The notes below the pieces were generated by a model. The model did no database searches. It was not told where the DNA came from and was given only the letters and a program-made list of their open reading frames with translations. From the NCBI GenBank assembly GCA_020073345.1, contig JAIQFI010000037.1:1-64000 (forward strand): a stretch of 64,000 nucleotides of DNA, given 5' to 3'. The number at the start of each line of letters is the position of its first letter. Position 1 is the stretch's first letter. The DNA is from Terriglobia bacterium (GTDB lineage: Bacteria > Acidobacteriota > Terriglobia > Bryobacterales > Bryobacteraceae). This document shows positions 8,307-17,524 of this stretch, one piece after another. The translations under genes were made by a program, and so were the position numbers.

Positions 8307-10067
8307 ATGTGCCGCATTCTGAGTCTCCTCGTTTCCGCGCTGCTCGCCGTTCCGGCGTTCTCCCAAGCCTACTTAGCCGGAAACTGGACGCCCCTGCGTC
8401 ACGAGGACCAAGCCGAGCGCGGGCCCGGTCCCGAGCTGGGCGATTATCTGGGCCTTCCCATCAACGACGCCGCCCGCCTTCGCGCCGATAGCTGGAGCGC
8501 TTCCCGCATGACGCTGCCCGAGCAGCAGTGCCGCGTCCATAGCGTCACCTATATTTATCGCGGCCCCAACCATCTGCGCATCTGGGAAGAGAAGAACGCG
8601 CAGCAGCAAGTGGTCGCGATCAAGAACTACATCAGCACCTACGAGCAGACCCGCACCATCTGGATGGACGGCCGCCCGCATCCTTCCGAATACGCTCCCC
8701 ACACCTTCATGGGATTCTCCACCGGCGAGTGGCAAGGCGACATCCTGACCGTCAAGACCACGCACATCAAGCAGGGCTTCGTGCGCCGCAACGGGCTGGT
8801 GCAAAGCGATCTGGCGACGATGGTCGAGCACTTCATCCGGCACGGCAACATTCTCACCCACGTGAGCGTGGTTACCGATCCGGTCTACACCACCGAACCG
8901 CTGGTCAAGTCCGAGGATTTTCAACTGGACGAGCTCGACCAGGGAGCGTGGCTGTGGCCTTGCGAGCCAGTGGAAGAGATCACCAATCGCAAGAAGACCG
9001 ATGTGCCGCATTACTTGCCCGGTGCGAACCCGTACCTGAACGAGTTTTCGGATCACTTCCAGGTTTCCAAGCAAGCCGTCCGAGGCGGCGCGGAGACCAT
9101 GTATCCGGAATACCAGGCTAAGTTGAAATCGCCGGGCGGCCCGCCCTCGCCTGCGAGCGGCGATCCAGTGACTCCCATACCGCCGCCGCCGGCCGCATCA
9201 GATATCGAAGTGCTTCCCGTGCAGGGCAACATCTACCTGATCGCCACCCCCAGCGGCAACATCACCGTGCAAACAGGCCCTTCGGGAGTGCTGCTGGTGG
9301 ACACCGGAACTGCAGCGCTGTCGGAGAAAGTTCTGGCGGCGGTCCGCAAGCTGTCCGATAAACCGCTCCGCTATATCGTCAACACCGACGTTCATCCCGA
9401 CCATACCGGTGGCAATGAAACGCTGGCGCGCGCGGGCGGGGCTGAGGATGAGCGCAATATCCGCAACACGCCCGGCGATCTGGCGGGCCAGATCGTGAAG
9501 ATCCTGGCGCACGATAACGTGCTTCAGCGGATGAGCAATCCGCCGCCGGGGCAGCCGGAGGTTCCGTTCGTTTCGCAGCCCGGCGATTCGTATTTCGGCG
9601 GCAGCAAGGATCTGTACTTCAACGGCGAATCGATCCAACTGCTGCATCAGCCCGCGGCGCATACCGACGGCGACACCATGGTCCACTTCCGCCGCTCGGA
9701 TGTGATCAGCGCCGGCGATGTTTACGTCACCGACAGTTATCCGGTGATCGACCTGGCTAACGGCGGCGGATTGCAGGGCGTGATCGATTCATTAAATCGC
9801 CTGCTGGACCTGGCCATTCCCGAGCACCACGAGGAAGGCGGGACCTTGATCATCCCCGGCCGCGGGCGCATCTCGGACGAGTTCGATGTGCTCGAATACC
9901 GCGACATGGTGACCATCCTTCGCGACCGTATTCAGGACATGGTCCGCAAGGGCATGACGCTTGCCCAGGTGAAAGCCGCTCGGCCCACCCGTGATTACGA
10001 TCCACAATATGGCGCCAACGCGGACACGTTCGTTGAGGCGGCCTACAAAAGTCTGACACGGAAGTAA
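8307..10067 (+). CDS. Secreted two-domain protein: unnamed domain fused to metallo-beta-lactamase fold
   Basis: A 586-residue exported protein. After a signal peptide (to about residue 20), residues 25-270 repeat the domain seen in the gene at 6191 (WMDGRPHPSEYAPHTFMGFS, GEWQGDILTV). A Pro-rich linker near residues 275-300 leads to a metallo-beta-lactamase-fold domain to the end. The expected HxHxDH motif reads DVHPDHTGGN, so the first ligand is Asp; AAHTDGD and SAGDVYV supply the next ligands; the last His of PGHG is Arg (PGRGR). It is therefore either an unusual metal site or non-catalytic. The nearby VOC gene may act with it (inference). Confidence 0.85.
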   Translation: MCRILSLLVSALLAVPAFSQAYLAGNWTPLRHEDQAERGPGPELGDYLGLPINDAARLRADSWSASRMTLPEQQCRVHSVTYIYRGPNHLRIWEEKNAQQQVVAIKNYISTYEQTRTIWMDGRPHPSEYAPHTFMGFSTGEWQGDILTVKTTHIKQGFVRRNGLVQSDLATMVEHFIRHGNILTHVSVVTDPVYTTEPLVKSEDFQLDELDQGAWLWPCEPVEEITNRKKTDVPHYLPGANPYLNEFSDHFQVSKQAVRGGAETMYPEYQAKLKSPGGPPSPASGDPVTPIPPPPAASDIEVLPVQGNIYLIATPSGNITVQTGPSGVLLVDTGTAALSEKVLAAVRKLSDKPLRYIVNTDVHPDHTGGNETLARAGGAEDERNIRNTPGDLAGQIVKILAHDNVLQRMSNPPPGQPEVPFVSQPGDSYFGGSKDLYFNGESIQLLHQPAAHTDGDTMVHFRRSDVISAGDVYVTDSYPVIDLANGGGLQGVIDSLNRLLDLAIPEHHEEGGTLIIPGRGRISDEFDVLEYRDMVTILRDRIQDMVRKGMTLAQVKAARPTRDYDPQYGANADTFVEAAYKSLTRK

Positions 10068-10165
10068 ATAAACCCTGCAACTGCACCACTTAGAAATACT
10101 TGCTTCATGGGATGTAATGGGAGGCTTATGTAGAGTATCTATGAGTGAGCATATGGGTGAGTGCT

Positions 10166-12502
10166 ATGCGTCTTACTTTCCGGCTGACATTGCTTCTGAT
10201 CGTCGGTGTCGCCGCCGTGGCGACTGGTTTCGCCTATCGGCAGGTGCAGGAGGAACGACGCGGCCTGGAACGCGATCTTCGCCGCCAGGCGCATGATCTC
10301 GCCGTTGCGCAGTCGAAGACAGTAGAGCCGCTCCTGGCGCGTCGAAACTACAAGGAATTGCAGGCCCTCGCGGACCAGTTCAAGGAAGGTCAGAGGCTGG
10401 CAGGCATGGCGGTTTACGATGCGGAAGGCTTGCCGGTGGCGATCAGCTCCGTTCTCCTCACACGACTGGGCGGCCTGCCTCCCGCGGCCGCATTGGGATC
10501 CGAGAACTCCGATCAGCAGGACCGCGCGGATTTCGTCCGGCTGGGCAGCGTGCTGATGCAGGTGACCGCGCTCCCCTTGCGAAACGGATCGGCCATGATC
10601 GGCACGCTGGCAGTGTTCCACGACGCGGCGTTCATCGCCCAACGGTCTCTGGAAACCTGGCGGCGCACCATCGCCAGCGTAAGCCTGCAGACGATTCTGA
10701 TTCTTGGAATCACCTATGTCACCATCCGGTGGGGTCTGGGTGTGCCCTTACGGCGGATGGCGCAGTGGCTCCAGGAACTGCGCATGGGTAGCGAGTCGGC
10801 CGCCCCTCCTCTGCCGGGAGAGCCGGTGTTCGAGCCACTGACGCGCGAAGTCTCCCGTCTGGCGTCGAGCTTCACGGCGGCGCGCGCCGCGGCGGAAGAG
10901 GAAGCCCGGCTGCGCGATTCGGCCGATTCCCACTGGACCACCGACCGTCTGCGCGTATTCGTGCAGGGTCGGCTGAACGGCAGCCGCCTGGTGGCGGTCT
11001 CCAACCGCGAACCCTACGAGCACTTCCGCAGGCCGAATGGAATCGAATGCTCTGTCCCCGCCAGCGGCTTGGTGACGGCGCTCGAGCCGATCCTGCGCGC
11101 CTGCGACGGAACCTGGATCGCGCAGGCCACCGGAGACGCCGATCGTGAGACCTCGGATGAAAACGGCAGGCTGCGCGTACCGCCGGATCATCCGCAATAT
11201 TGTCTGCGCCGGGTGTGGCTGACCGAAGAGGAGTCGCGAGGCTTCTACTTGGGTTTCGCCAACGAAGGGTTGTGGCCGCTGTGCCACATCGCCCACGCGC
11301 GGCCCACGTTCCGCGCGGAAGACTGGGAATACTACCAGGCCGTAAATCGAAAATTCGCGGCAGCCGTGCTCGAGGAGATCAGTGGCGATGAGAACCCCGT
11401 GGTCGTCGTGCAGGACTATCATTTCGCCCTGCTTCCGCAACTGATCAAGGCGGAGCGTCCGGATGCGCGCGTCGCCATTTTCTGGCACATCCCCTGGCCG
11501 AATCCGGAGGCGTTCGGTATCTGCCCGTGGCAGCGCGAGCTGCTCGAAGGTCTGCTGGGAGCGGACCTGGTGGGATTCCACATTCAGGCGCACTGCAACA
11601 ACTTTCTCGAAACCGTGGATCGGGTTCTGGAATCGCGGATCGAACGGGACCGCAGCGCGGTCAGCCGGAATGGCCATCTGACTGTAGTTCACCGGTTCCC
11701 CATCAGCGTCGCCATGGATCAGGAGACCAGTGCGCCTCAAGACTCTGAACTCCGGTATCTGCACCGTGCGGAGCTGCTCGCGCGGCACGGCGTGCGGGCC
11801 CCGTTCATGGGCGTGGGCGTCGACCGCGTTGACTACACCAAGGGCATCCCGGAGCGGTTCCGCGGGCTGGAGCGGTTCTTCGAGAAATACCCCTCTTACC
11901 GGGGCGAATTTACGTTCGTGCAGATCGGGGCGCCCAGCCGCTCGGAAATCCGGCGCTATCACGACTTGATATTGGAGGTGGAACAAGAAGCGGAGCGGAT
12001 CAACCGGCGGTTTCAAACTGGCGAGTGGCGCCCCATCGTTTTGCTGGCGCGGCAGCACAGCCGGGAAGAAATCTTGCCGTATTACCAGCACTCGGATGTG
12101 TGCATGGTTACATCGCTGCACGATGGAATGAACCTGGTGGCCAAGGAGTACGTCGCGGCGCGCAGCGACGACCAAGGCGTTCTCATCCTGAGCCGCTTCA
12201 CGGGAGCGTGCCATGAACTGGTGGACGCTCTGCTGGTGAATCCGTACGACACCGAGGAAATGGCGGCAGCCATCCACCGGAGCCTGGAAATGGCGCCGGA
12301 GGAGCGCCGCCTGCGAATGCACCGCATGCGGGCGGTGGTGCGGGAGCACAATATCTATCGTTGGGCCGCGAACTTGATCGCGGAACTGTGCGAGATCCGG
12401 ACACCCGCGGTGACCTCAAATGGTCTTGGTGGCGCCGGCGTCCATGTCGATCAGCGCGCCGTGGAGCATGCGGCCGCCGGGAGCGGTTATAAACTCTACT
12501 AG
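10166..12502 (+). CDS. otsA: Membrane sensor-like module fused to trehalose-6-phosphate synthase (GT20)
   Basis: A 778-residue fusion. Two membrane segments (about residues 3-22 and 170-190) flank a roughly 145-residue extracytoplasmic region; a HAMP-like stretch and a charged helix (about 190-260) follow. Residues 275-745 are a complete GT20 synthase: VAVSNREPYE, YHFALLPQL, FWHIPWPNPEAF, GADLVGFHIQ, GVDRVDYTKGIPERF, TSLHDGMNLVAKEYVA. GT20 enzymes make trehalose-6-phosphate from a nucleotide-glucose and glucose-6-phosphate in the cytoplasm. No phosphatase (otsB) is adjacent. The ATG at 10166 follows GGGTGAG; a GTG at 10145 is also possible. The 3' end overlaps the convergent SDR gene by 87 bases. 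Confidence 0.88.
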   Translation: MRLTFRLTLLLIVGVAAVATGFAYRQVQEERRGLERDLRRQAHDLAVAQSKTVEPLLARRNYKELQALADQFKEGQRLAGMAVYDAEGLPVAISSVLLTRLGGLPPAAALGSENSDQQDRADFVRLGSVLMQVTALPLRNGSAMIGTLAVFHDAAFIAQRSLETWRRTIASVSLQTILILGITYVTIRWGLGVPLRRMAQWLQELRMGSESAAPPLPGEPVFEPLTREVSRLASSFTAARAAAEEEARLRDSADSHWTTDRLRVFVQGRLNGSRLVAVSNREPYEHFRRPNGIECSVPASGLVTALEPILRACDGTWIAQATGDADRETSDENGRLRVPPDHPQYCLRRVWLTEEESRGFYLGFANEGLWPLCHIAHARPTFRAEDWEYYQAVNRKFAAAVLEEISGDENPVVVVQDYHFALLPQLIKAERPDARVAIFWHIPWPNPEAFGICPWQRELLEGLLGADLVGFHIQAHCNNFLETVDRVLESRIERDRSAVSRNGHLTVVHRFPISVAMDQETSAPQDSELRYLHRAELLARHGVRAPFMGVGVDRVDYTKGIPERFRGLERFFEKYPSYRGEFTFVQIGAPSRSEIRRYHDLILEVEQEAERINRRFQTGEWRPIVLLARQHSREEILPYYQHSDVCMVTSLHDGMNLVAKEYVAARSDDQGVLILSRFTGACHELVDALLVNPYDTEEMAAAIHRSLEMAPEERRLRMHRMRAVVREHNIYRWAANLIAELCEIRTPAVTSNGLGGAGVHVDQRAVEHAAAGSGYKLY

Positions 12503-13198
12503 CGCGGCGATATCTTCCGGCTCGCCGATACGGGCGATCGCGGCGTTTTTGACGTACTCACGCTCGGCCGATTCCGGATCGAGCCCGCGCTCTTTCGCGA
12601 GCGCGTTCAAACGCGCGGTGTAGCGAGCGGTGCGGATGGTCCCCGGGTTGACGCAGTTGACCTGCACGCCATCGCGCAGGCCCAGATCCGCCAGAGCCTT
12701 GGTGAGAGAGAGCAGCGCCGCGTTGACCGATCCGCCGATGGTGAACTGCGCTCCGGGAGTCCGGCCGCCCACTCCGGAGATGAACACGACGGATCCGCCG
12801 GCCGCTTTCAAGTATGGCCAGGCGGCGCGGGTCAGCCGGACGGAACCAAAGAATTTAAGTGCGAAGCCATCGGCGAAATCTTCGTCGGTCAGATCCAGGA
12901 AGTCACCGCGTTTAGTGGCGCCGGCGTTGTTCACTACGATGTCCAGAAGGCCGAACCGGCTGATGGTGAAGTCCACGACGCGTTTGCCGGAATCGGGCGC
13001 CCTCAGGTCTAAAGCGACGGTTTCCGCGATTCCACCGGCGCTGCGGATCTCGGCTGCGGCCGCGTCGAGCAGCGCCTGATCGCGGGCGCACAGAACTACG
13101 CTCGAACCCGCGGCCGCCAGGCGCACGGCAATGCTTCGCCCGATCCCACGGCTGGCGCCGGTTACGATAGTTGTCTTTCCTTGCAACGCTTGGGGCAT
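12416..13198 (-). CDS. SDR-family oxidoreductase
   Basis: A 260-residue classical short-chain dehydrogenase. The cofactor motif TGASRGIGRSIAVRLAA is at residues 12-28 and NNAG is present (VVNNAGATKRG). The catalytic Ser lies in VVFISGVGG, but the position of the usual YxxxK reads FTIGGSVNAALLSL, so the conserved Tyr and Lys are replaced. This makes a normal dehydrogenase mechanism doubtful, as in SDR subfamilies lacking the Tyr. The ATG at 13198 follows GGAG; longer upstream reading is open but unsupported. Its 3' end overlaps the trehalose synthase gene and its 5' end faces the lipoprotein gene at 13260. Confidence 0.88.
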   Translation of the reverse strand: MPQALQGKTTIVTGASRGIGRSIAVRLAAAGSSVVLCARDQALLDAAAAEIRSAGGIAETVALDLRAPDSGKRVVDFTISRFGLLDIVVNNAGATKRGDFLDLTDEDFADGFALKFFGSVRLTRAAWPYLKAAGGSVVFISGVGGRTPGAQFTIGGSVNAALLSLTKALADLGLRDGVQVNCVNPGTIRTARYTARLNALAKERGLDPESAEREYVKNAAIARIGEPEDIAALVEFITAPGGRMLHGALIDMDAGATKTI

Positions 13199-13259
13199 GG
13201 TCACTCCATTGTGCAAAAAGTTGACACCTCCCAGCGCGACATCGGACAGTAGAAGTGTA

Positions 13260-13868
13260 ATGAGAGTTTTTGCTTCCCTGGGTCTGATCCTTCTACTTTC
13301 TGCCTGTTCCGAGACGCCGACTGAAACCAAAGTCAAGGAGCCCGCAAAACCGCCCGCGCCCATCACAGCGCAGCAGGCATTCCGCTACACGTATCCAGCG
13401 GCTCGGGCCTGGGCCGGCGATTCGCTGCCCTTGCGCATCCGCAGCATCCATCTGACCGACGTGCCGGCGGAGCGTGGCAAAGCCGGGGCCTGGGAGATCA
13501 CCTACGTTTCGGCTTCGCAGCAAACGGCCAGGATCTACACTTGGTCGGCCATAGAAGCTTCGGAAACCTTACACAAAGATGTTTTCGCCGGAAAGCCACA
13601 AGCGTGGAGCGGATCGAGCGGTCAAGAAAAGCCGTTTGAGGCCGGCGCCTTCCATACCGACACTCCAGCGGCGCTCGAAACCGCGATGACCAACAGCAAA
13701 GAGTACCTGGGTAAACCCGGAACCAAGCCTGCGGTGAACTTTCTCCTGGAATTCACTCCGCGGTTTCCAGATCCAGTGTGGCGCGTGATGTGGGGCGAGA
13801 CGGCCGGCTCAGCCCAGTACACCGTGTTCGTCGATGCGGACACGGGGCAAATCGTCGGAAAGGGCTAG
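13260..13868 (+). CDS. Putative lipoprotein of unknown function
   Basis: A 202-residue protein with a lipoprotein signal peptide: MRVFASLGLILLLSAC, lipobox LSAC with Cys near residue 16. The mature part starts with a Lys/Pro-rich tether (about residues 20-40) and then a compact domain that looks PepSY-like: alternating strands and the ending YTVFVDADTGQIVGKG, typical of PepSY C-termini. It is probably anchored in the outer or cytoplasmic membrane facing the periplasm. It diverges from the SDR gene and converges with hspR, 26 bases away across a 15-base tandem repeat. Confidence 0.75.
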   Translation: MRVFASLGLILLLSACSETPTETKVKEPAKPPAPITAQQAFRYTYPAARAWAGDSLPLRIRSIHLTDVPAERGKAGAWEITYVSASQQTARIYTWSAIEASETLHKDVFAGKPQAWSGSSGQEKPFEAGAFHTDTPAALETAMTNSKEYLGKPGTKPAVNFLLEFTPRFPDPVWRVMWGETAGSAQYTVFVDADTGQIVGKG

Positions 13869-13913
13869 CCCGCCGTCTTTTATCCCGCCGTCTTTTATCC
13901 TGCCTTCTTGGGC
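13869..13913. repeat. Three tandem copies of a 15-bp unit at the hspR 3' end
   Basis: On the minus strand three 15-base units run in a row: AAGAAGGCAGGATAA, AAGACGGCGGGATAA and AAGACGGCGGGCTAG. The first supplies the last four codons and stop of hspR; the next two repeat the same codons and a stop, and the last stop is also the complement of the lipoprotein gene end. This is a local duplication in a convergent intergenic gap. Confidence 0.9.
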
Positions 13914-14290
13914 CGCCGGACCTGAATCACCGGGATCAAGGAATTGGAAGCCTGCGAAGAGCCGCCCGGGCGAGTCCGCTGCGACATTTCCGTGTTGAGG
14001 CTGGAGACAAACGCTTCGATCTGCCGTTGCATTTCGGCCATCTTCTCGCGCATGTTCAGGATGATCTCGACGCCAGCCAGGTTCACGCCCAGGTCGCGCG
14101 TCAGCTTGAGGATCACGTCCAGGCGTTCCAGATCCTGCTCGGTATAGAGCCTGGTGTTGCCCTCGCTGCGGGACGGCTTGAGCAGGCCTTCGCGCTCGTA
14201 CAGGCGCAACGTCTGAGGATGGAGCTGGTACTGCTCGGCTACGGCCGAGATCATGAATGCCGCTCTCCTCGACTCGCGCTTTGAGGTCAT
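13895..14290 (-). CDS. hspR: HspR-type MerR-family heat-shock repressor
   Basis: A 131-residue MerR-family regulator: winged helix (residues 12-75) with [20 protein letters not shown] and [18 protein letters not shown], followed by a coiled-coil helix and a basic tail. The family matches HspR, which represses the dnaK operon together with DnaK as corepressor. Its ATG overlaps the dnaJ stop codon (ATGA), so it is the third gene of a dnaK-dnaJ-hspR transcript, as in actinobacteria. grpE is not in this operon. The 3' end is embedded in a tandem repeat. Confidence 0.9.
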   Translation of the reverse strand: MTSKRESRRAAFMISAVAEQYQLHPQTLRLYEREGLLKPSRSEGNTRLYTEQDLERLDVILKLTRDLGVNLAGVEIILNMREKMAEMQRQIEAFVSSLNTEMSQRTRPGGSSQASNSLIPVIQVRRPKKAG

Positions 14291-15435
14291 ACCTTACTCC
14301 AGATTTCCTTACGGGGATCGTCAGGATGGAGACCCGCGTATTCGCGCAGCAACTCCTTGGTGCGCTCGTCCTGGACCACCGGGGCTTGCACGCTCACTTC
14401 GACGATCTGATCGCCGCGCGTTCCGGTCCGCGCGTTGAGCACGCCCTTCTCGCGCAGACGAAATTTCTGGGCGTTCTTGGTTCCCTGCGGAATCTTGAGC
14501 AGCGCTCGCCCGTCAATGGTGGGGACTTCGATCTTGGTGCCCAGACCGGCTTCGTCGATGCGGATGGGCACCGTAATTTCGATATCGTCGCCGTCGCGCC
14601 GGAAGAACGGATGCGGCTCGACGCGAACCGTGATGTAAAGATCGCCCACTGGAGCGCCAAAGGTTCCGGCGTTGCCCTTCCCCGCCACTCGCAAACGGGA
14701 CCCCTGCTGGGCGCCCGGCGGAATGCGGACTTCGACGGTCTCGGTTTTGGAAACGCGGCCATCGCCATGGCAGTCCGCACACTTATTCCCCAAGCGGCCG
14801 GATCCTTCGCAGCGCGGGCAAGTGAGGCTGAAGCGCATGGCGCCGGCCACCTGCGTCACGTTCCCGCTGCCGTTGCATTCCGGACAAACTGCGTTGGCCC
14901 CGGCGCGTGCTCCGGTGCCCTTACACACCGCGCACGCCTCTTGACGATTGACGCTCAGCCGCACCTGTGTGCCGCGAATCGCCTGCCAGAAATCGATATC
15001 CAAGCCGTACTCGAGATCGGTGCCTTTTTGCGGCGTCTTCTGCGGAGAGCCTTCCGAGCGGCTGAACCACTGGTTGAAGATGTCCTGAAAGTTTCCCGCT
15101 CCGCCAGCGGGCTGCGAACCGCCGGAAGGCCGCGCACCACGCGTGAACACGTCGGAGAAATCGAACCCGCCGAAGCCCATGTTGGGGCCGCTGCCGCCCG
15201 CGCCAGCGTTCGGCACGCCGTTCTCCGAATAGTAGCCGACCTGATCGTACATCTGCTTCTTCTTCGGATCGCTCAGGACGTCGTAGGCTTCCTGAAGCTT
15301 CTTGAAACGGTCCTCAGCAGTCTTGTCGCCGGGGTTGAGGTCGGGATGATGCTTGCGCGCAAGCTTACGGTACGCCTTGCGGATATCCTCCGTATCGGCG
15401 TCGCGTTTCACCCCGAGGGTCTCATAGAAGTCCAT
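14287..15435 (-). CDS. dnaJ: Chaperone DnaJ
   Basis: A 382-residue type I J-protein. The J domain (residues 1-70) has the HPD triad in [12 protein letters not shown], followed by a Gly-rich region, four CxxCxGxG zinc-binding repeats ([32 protein letters not shown], residues about 165-220) and the C-terminal substrate-binding domains. It stimulates DnaK ATPase and delivers substrates. It lies 41 bases after dnaK, across a short palindromic hairpin, and overlaps hspR by four bases. Confidence 0.97.
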   Translation of the reverse strand: MDFYETLGVKRDADTEDIRKAYRKLARKHHPDLNPGDKTAEDRFKKLQEAYDVLSDPKKKQMYDQVGYYSENGVPNAGAGGSGPNMGFGGFDFSDVFTRGARPSGGSQPAGGAGNFQDIFNQWFSRSEGSPQKTPQKGTDLEYGLDIDFWQAIRGTQVRLSVNRQEACAVCKGTGARAGANAVCPECNGSGNVTQVAGAMRFSLTCPRCEGSGRLGNKCADCHGDGRVSKTETVEVRIPPGAQQGSRLRVAGKGNAGTFGAPVGDLYITVRVEPHPFFRRDGDDIEITVPIRIDEAGLGTKIEVPTIDGRALLKIPQGTKNAQKFRLREKGVLNARTGTRGDQIVEVSVQAPVVQDERTKELLREYAGLHPDDPRKEIWSKV

Positions 15436-15452
15436 AATTGCTTAAGTAAGTC

Positions 15453-15466
15453 GGGCCTGGAGGCCC
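15453..15466. repeat. TGGA-loop hairpin between dnaK and dnaJ
   Basis: GGGCC, loop TGGA, GGCCC forms a perfect five-pair stem in the 41-base dnaK-dnaJ gap. A related hairpin with the same TGGA loop lies at 21938-21955. It may attenuate transcription or stabilise the dnaK message; no T-run follows. It could equally be a dispersed palindromic repeat. Confidence 0.6.
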
Positions 15467-15476
15467 AACCTACCCC

Positions 15477-17411
15477 TTACTTCTTGTCGTCCACGTCCAC
15501 AAACTCGGCGTCGACCACATTGTCCTTGGGCTTTTCTTCTGACGGCTTGGCGCCGTCTCCCCCTGGGGCACCCGTCCCTGGGCCGCTGGCCCCTGGACCC
15601 TGTGGACCGGCGCTGGACGCCTTGTACATCGCCTCGGCCAGCTTGTGGCTAGCCTGGGTCAGCGCATCGACCGCCTTGTTGATCTCGTCGACACTGCCTT
15701 CGGCGATCTTCTTGCGCGTGTTTTCGAGAGCTTCTTCCACCGCCTTGGCGTCCGCGTCGCTGATCTTGTCGCGGTGCTCCTTCAGCAGCTTCTCGACCTG
15801 ATAGAGAGTCGAATCGGCCTTGTTGCGCGCGTCGATTTCGTCCTTGCGCTTTTGATCCTCGGCCGCGTGGGACTCGGCATCCCGGGCCATCTTGTCGATT
15901 TCATCCTTACTCAGGCCCGAAGAGGACGTGATGGTGATCTTCTGCTCGTTGTTGGTGGCCTTGTCCTTGGCGGTGACGTTCAGGATACCGTTGGCATCGA
16001 TATCAAACGTCACTTCGACCTGAGGGATACCTCGGGGAGCCGGCGGGATACCCACCAGCTGGAACACTCCCAGCAGGCGGTTGTCCTTGGCCATGGCGCG
16101 CTCGCCCTGGAAGACCTTGATCTCGACCGAAGTCTGGCTGTCGGCGGCCGTGGAGAACGTTTCGCTCTTGCGCGTCGGAATGGTTGTATTCCGGTCAATG
16201 AGTTTAGTGAACACGCCACCCAGCGTCTCGATGCCGAGCGAAAGAGGCGTGACGTCCAGAAGCAGGACGTCCTTGACTTCGCCGCCCAGTACGCCGCCCT
16301 GTACCGCTGCGCCGACCGCGACTACTTCATCGGGGTTCACGCTACGGTTGGGCTCCTTGCCGAACAAGTTCTTTACGATCTCCAAAACCTTGGGGATACG
16401 AGTCGAGCCTCCCACCAACACCACTTCGTCGATATTGGAGGGCTGCAAACCGGCGTCGGTAAGAGCCTTCTTGCAAGGCTCCACGGTCCGATCCAGAATA
16501 TCGGCCATCATCTGCTCCAGCCGCGCACGCGTCAGCTTCACGGCCAAATGCTTGGGGCCGCTGGCGTCCGCGGTCAGGAACGGCAGATTGATTTCGGTCT
16601 CGAGCAGCGTCGAAAGCTCGATCTTGGCTTTCTCGCCGGCTTCTTTGAGGCGCTGCAGGGCCATCTGGTCTTTCGAAACGTCGATGCCCTGGTCGCGCTT
16701 GAACTCCTGAATCAGCCAGTCGATGATTCTGTGATCGATGTTGTCGCCGCCGAGATGGGTATCGCCGTTGGTGGACTTTACTTCGACCACGCCGTCGCCG
16801 ACTTCAAGAATCGAAATATCGAAGGTGCCACCGCCGAAGTCGTAAACCGCGATGGTCTCGTTCTTCTTGCGGTCGAGCCCGTAGGCCAGCGCTGCCGCCG
16901 TGGGCTCATTGATGATGCGCATCACTTCCAGGCCGGCGATCTTGCCGGCGTCCTTGGTGGCCTGGCGCTGCGCATCGTTGAAGTAAGCCGGCACAGTGAT
17001 CACCGCCTGGGTGACCTTCTCCCCGAGATACGCCTCGGCCGCTTCCTTCAGCTTGGCCAGGATCATCGCGGAGATCTCGGGCGGAGATTGTTTCTTGCCG
17101 CCAGCTTCGACGCGAGCATCGCGGTTCTCCCCGGGGACTACCTTGTAGGGAACCAGCTTCATTTCTTCCGAGACTTCGTCGTAACGCCGTCCCATGAAGC
17201 GCTTGATGGAGTAAACGGTGTTCTCGGGGTTGGTAACTGCCTGGCGCTTGGCGACCTGACCCACCAGACGCTCGCCGCTCTTGGCGAACCCGACGACGGA
17301 GGGCGTTGTCCGGCCCCCCTCCTGGTTCGGTATCACGACCGGCGTGCCGGCTTCCATCACAGCAACGACAGAGTTGGTTGTTCCCAGGTCAATCCCAATG
17401 ATCTTGCTCAT
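15477..17411 (-). CDS. dnaK: Chaperone DnaK (Hsp70)
   Basis: A 644-residue full-length Hsp70. The ATPase domain carries [35 protein letters not shown] and [19 protein letters not shown]; the substrate-binding domain has [17 protein letters not shown]. The C-terminal lid ends in a Gly/Pro/Ala-rich linker and the acidic [12 protein letters not shown] tail. It folds and protects proteins in the cytoplasm with DnaJ and, by homology, GrpE. It is the first gene of the dnaK-dnaJ-hspR operon and has a clear promoter and a GAGAGGAAG ribosome site upstream. Confidence 0.98.
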   Translation of the reverse strand: MSKIIGIDLGTTNSVVAVMEAGTPVVIPNQEGGRTTPSVVGFAKSGERLVGQVAKRQAVTNPENTVYSIKRFMGRRYDEVSEEMKLVPYKVVPGENRDARVEAGGKKQSPPEISAMILAKLKEAAEAYLGEKVTQAVITVPAYFNDAQRQATKDAGKIAGLEVMRIINEPTAAALAYGLDRKKNETIAVYDFGGGTFDISILEVGDGVVEVKSTNGDTHLGGDNIDHRIIDWLIQEFKRDQGIDVSKDQMALQRLKEAGEKAKIELSTLLETEINLPFLTADASGPKHLAVKLTRARLEQMMADILDRTVEPCKKALTDAGLQPSNIDEVVLVGGSTRIPKVLEIVKNLFGKEPNRSVNPDEVVAVGAAVQGGVLGGEVKDVLLLDVTPLSLGIETLGGVFTKLIDRNTTIPTRKSETFSTAADSQTSVEIKVFQGERAMAKDNRLLGVFQLVGIPPAPRGIPQVEVTFDIDANGILNVTAKDKATNNEQKITITSSSGLSKDEIDKMARDAESHAAEDQKRKDEIDARNKADSTLYQVEKLLKEHRDKISDADAKAVEEALENTRKKIAEGSVDEINKAVDALTQASHKLAEAMYKASSAGPQGPGASGPGTGAPGGDGAKPSEEKPKDNVVDAEFVDVDDKK

Positions 17412-17462
17412 TATGTGGCACTTCCTCTCAAGAAGTTAGTAGCTATCATTTAGCCTGGACCC

Positions 17463-17491
17463 ATTATGCAATCTTAGTGTAGGATTGTCAA
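17463..17491 (-). promoter_or_regulatory. Near-consensus sigma-70-type promoter of dnaK
   Basis: On the minus strand TTGACA (17491-17486) and CATAAT (17468-17463) are separated by exactly 17 bases, about 50 bases upstream of the dnaK ATG. This is the best -35/-10 pair seen in the window, consistent with a strong promoter held down by HspR. Confidence 0.75.
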
Positions 17492-17524
17492 GTTAAGCGT
17501 CATGCGATACCTAACCGCTTGACA
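17486..17524. promoter_or_regulatory. Inverted repeat overlapping the dnaK -35 box
   Basis: TGTCAAG (17486-17492) and CTTGACA (17518-17524) are a perfect 7-bp inverted pair 25 bases apart, one arm containing the dnaK -35. They resemble HspR operator half-sites (CTTGAGT and ACTCAAG) but point the opposite way with wider spacing, so an operator role is tentative. Confidence 0.35.

Noticed and set aside
10748-12349. 533-codon frame opposite the trehalose synthase
   Set aside because: Same composition artefact, entirely within a strongly supported gene.
15645-17453. Very long open frame opposite dnaK (602 codons)
   Set aside because: Antisense shadow. GC-rich third positions in dnaK open the complementary frame; no ribosome site, no recognised domain, and dnaK is unmistakable.
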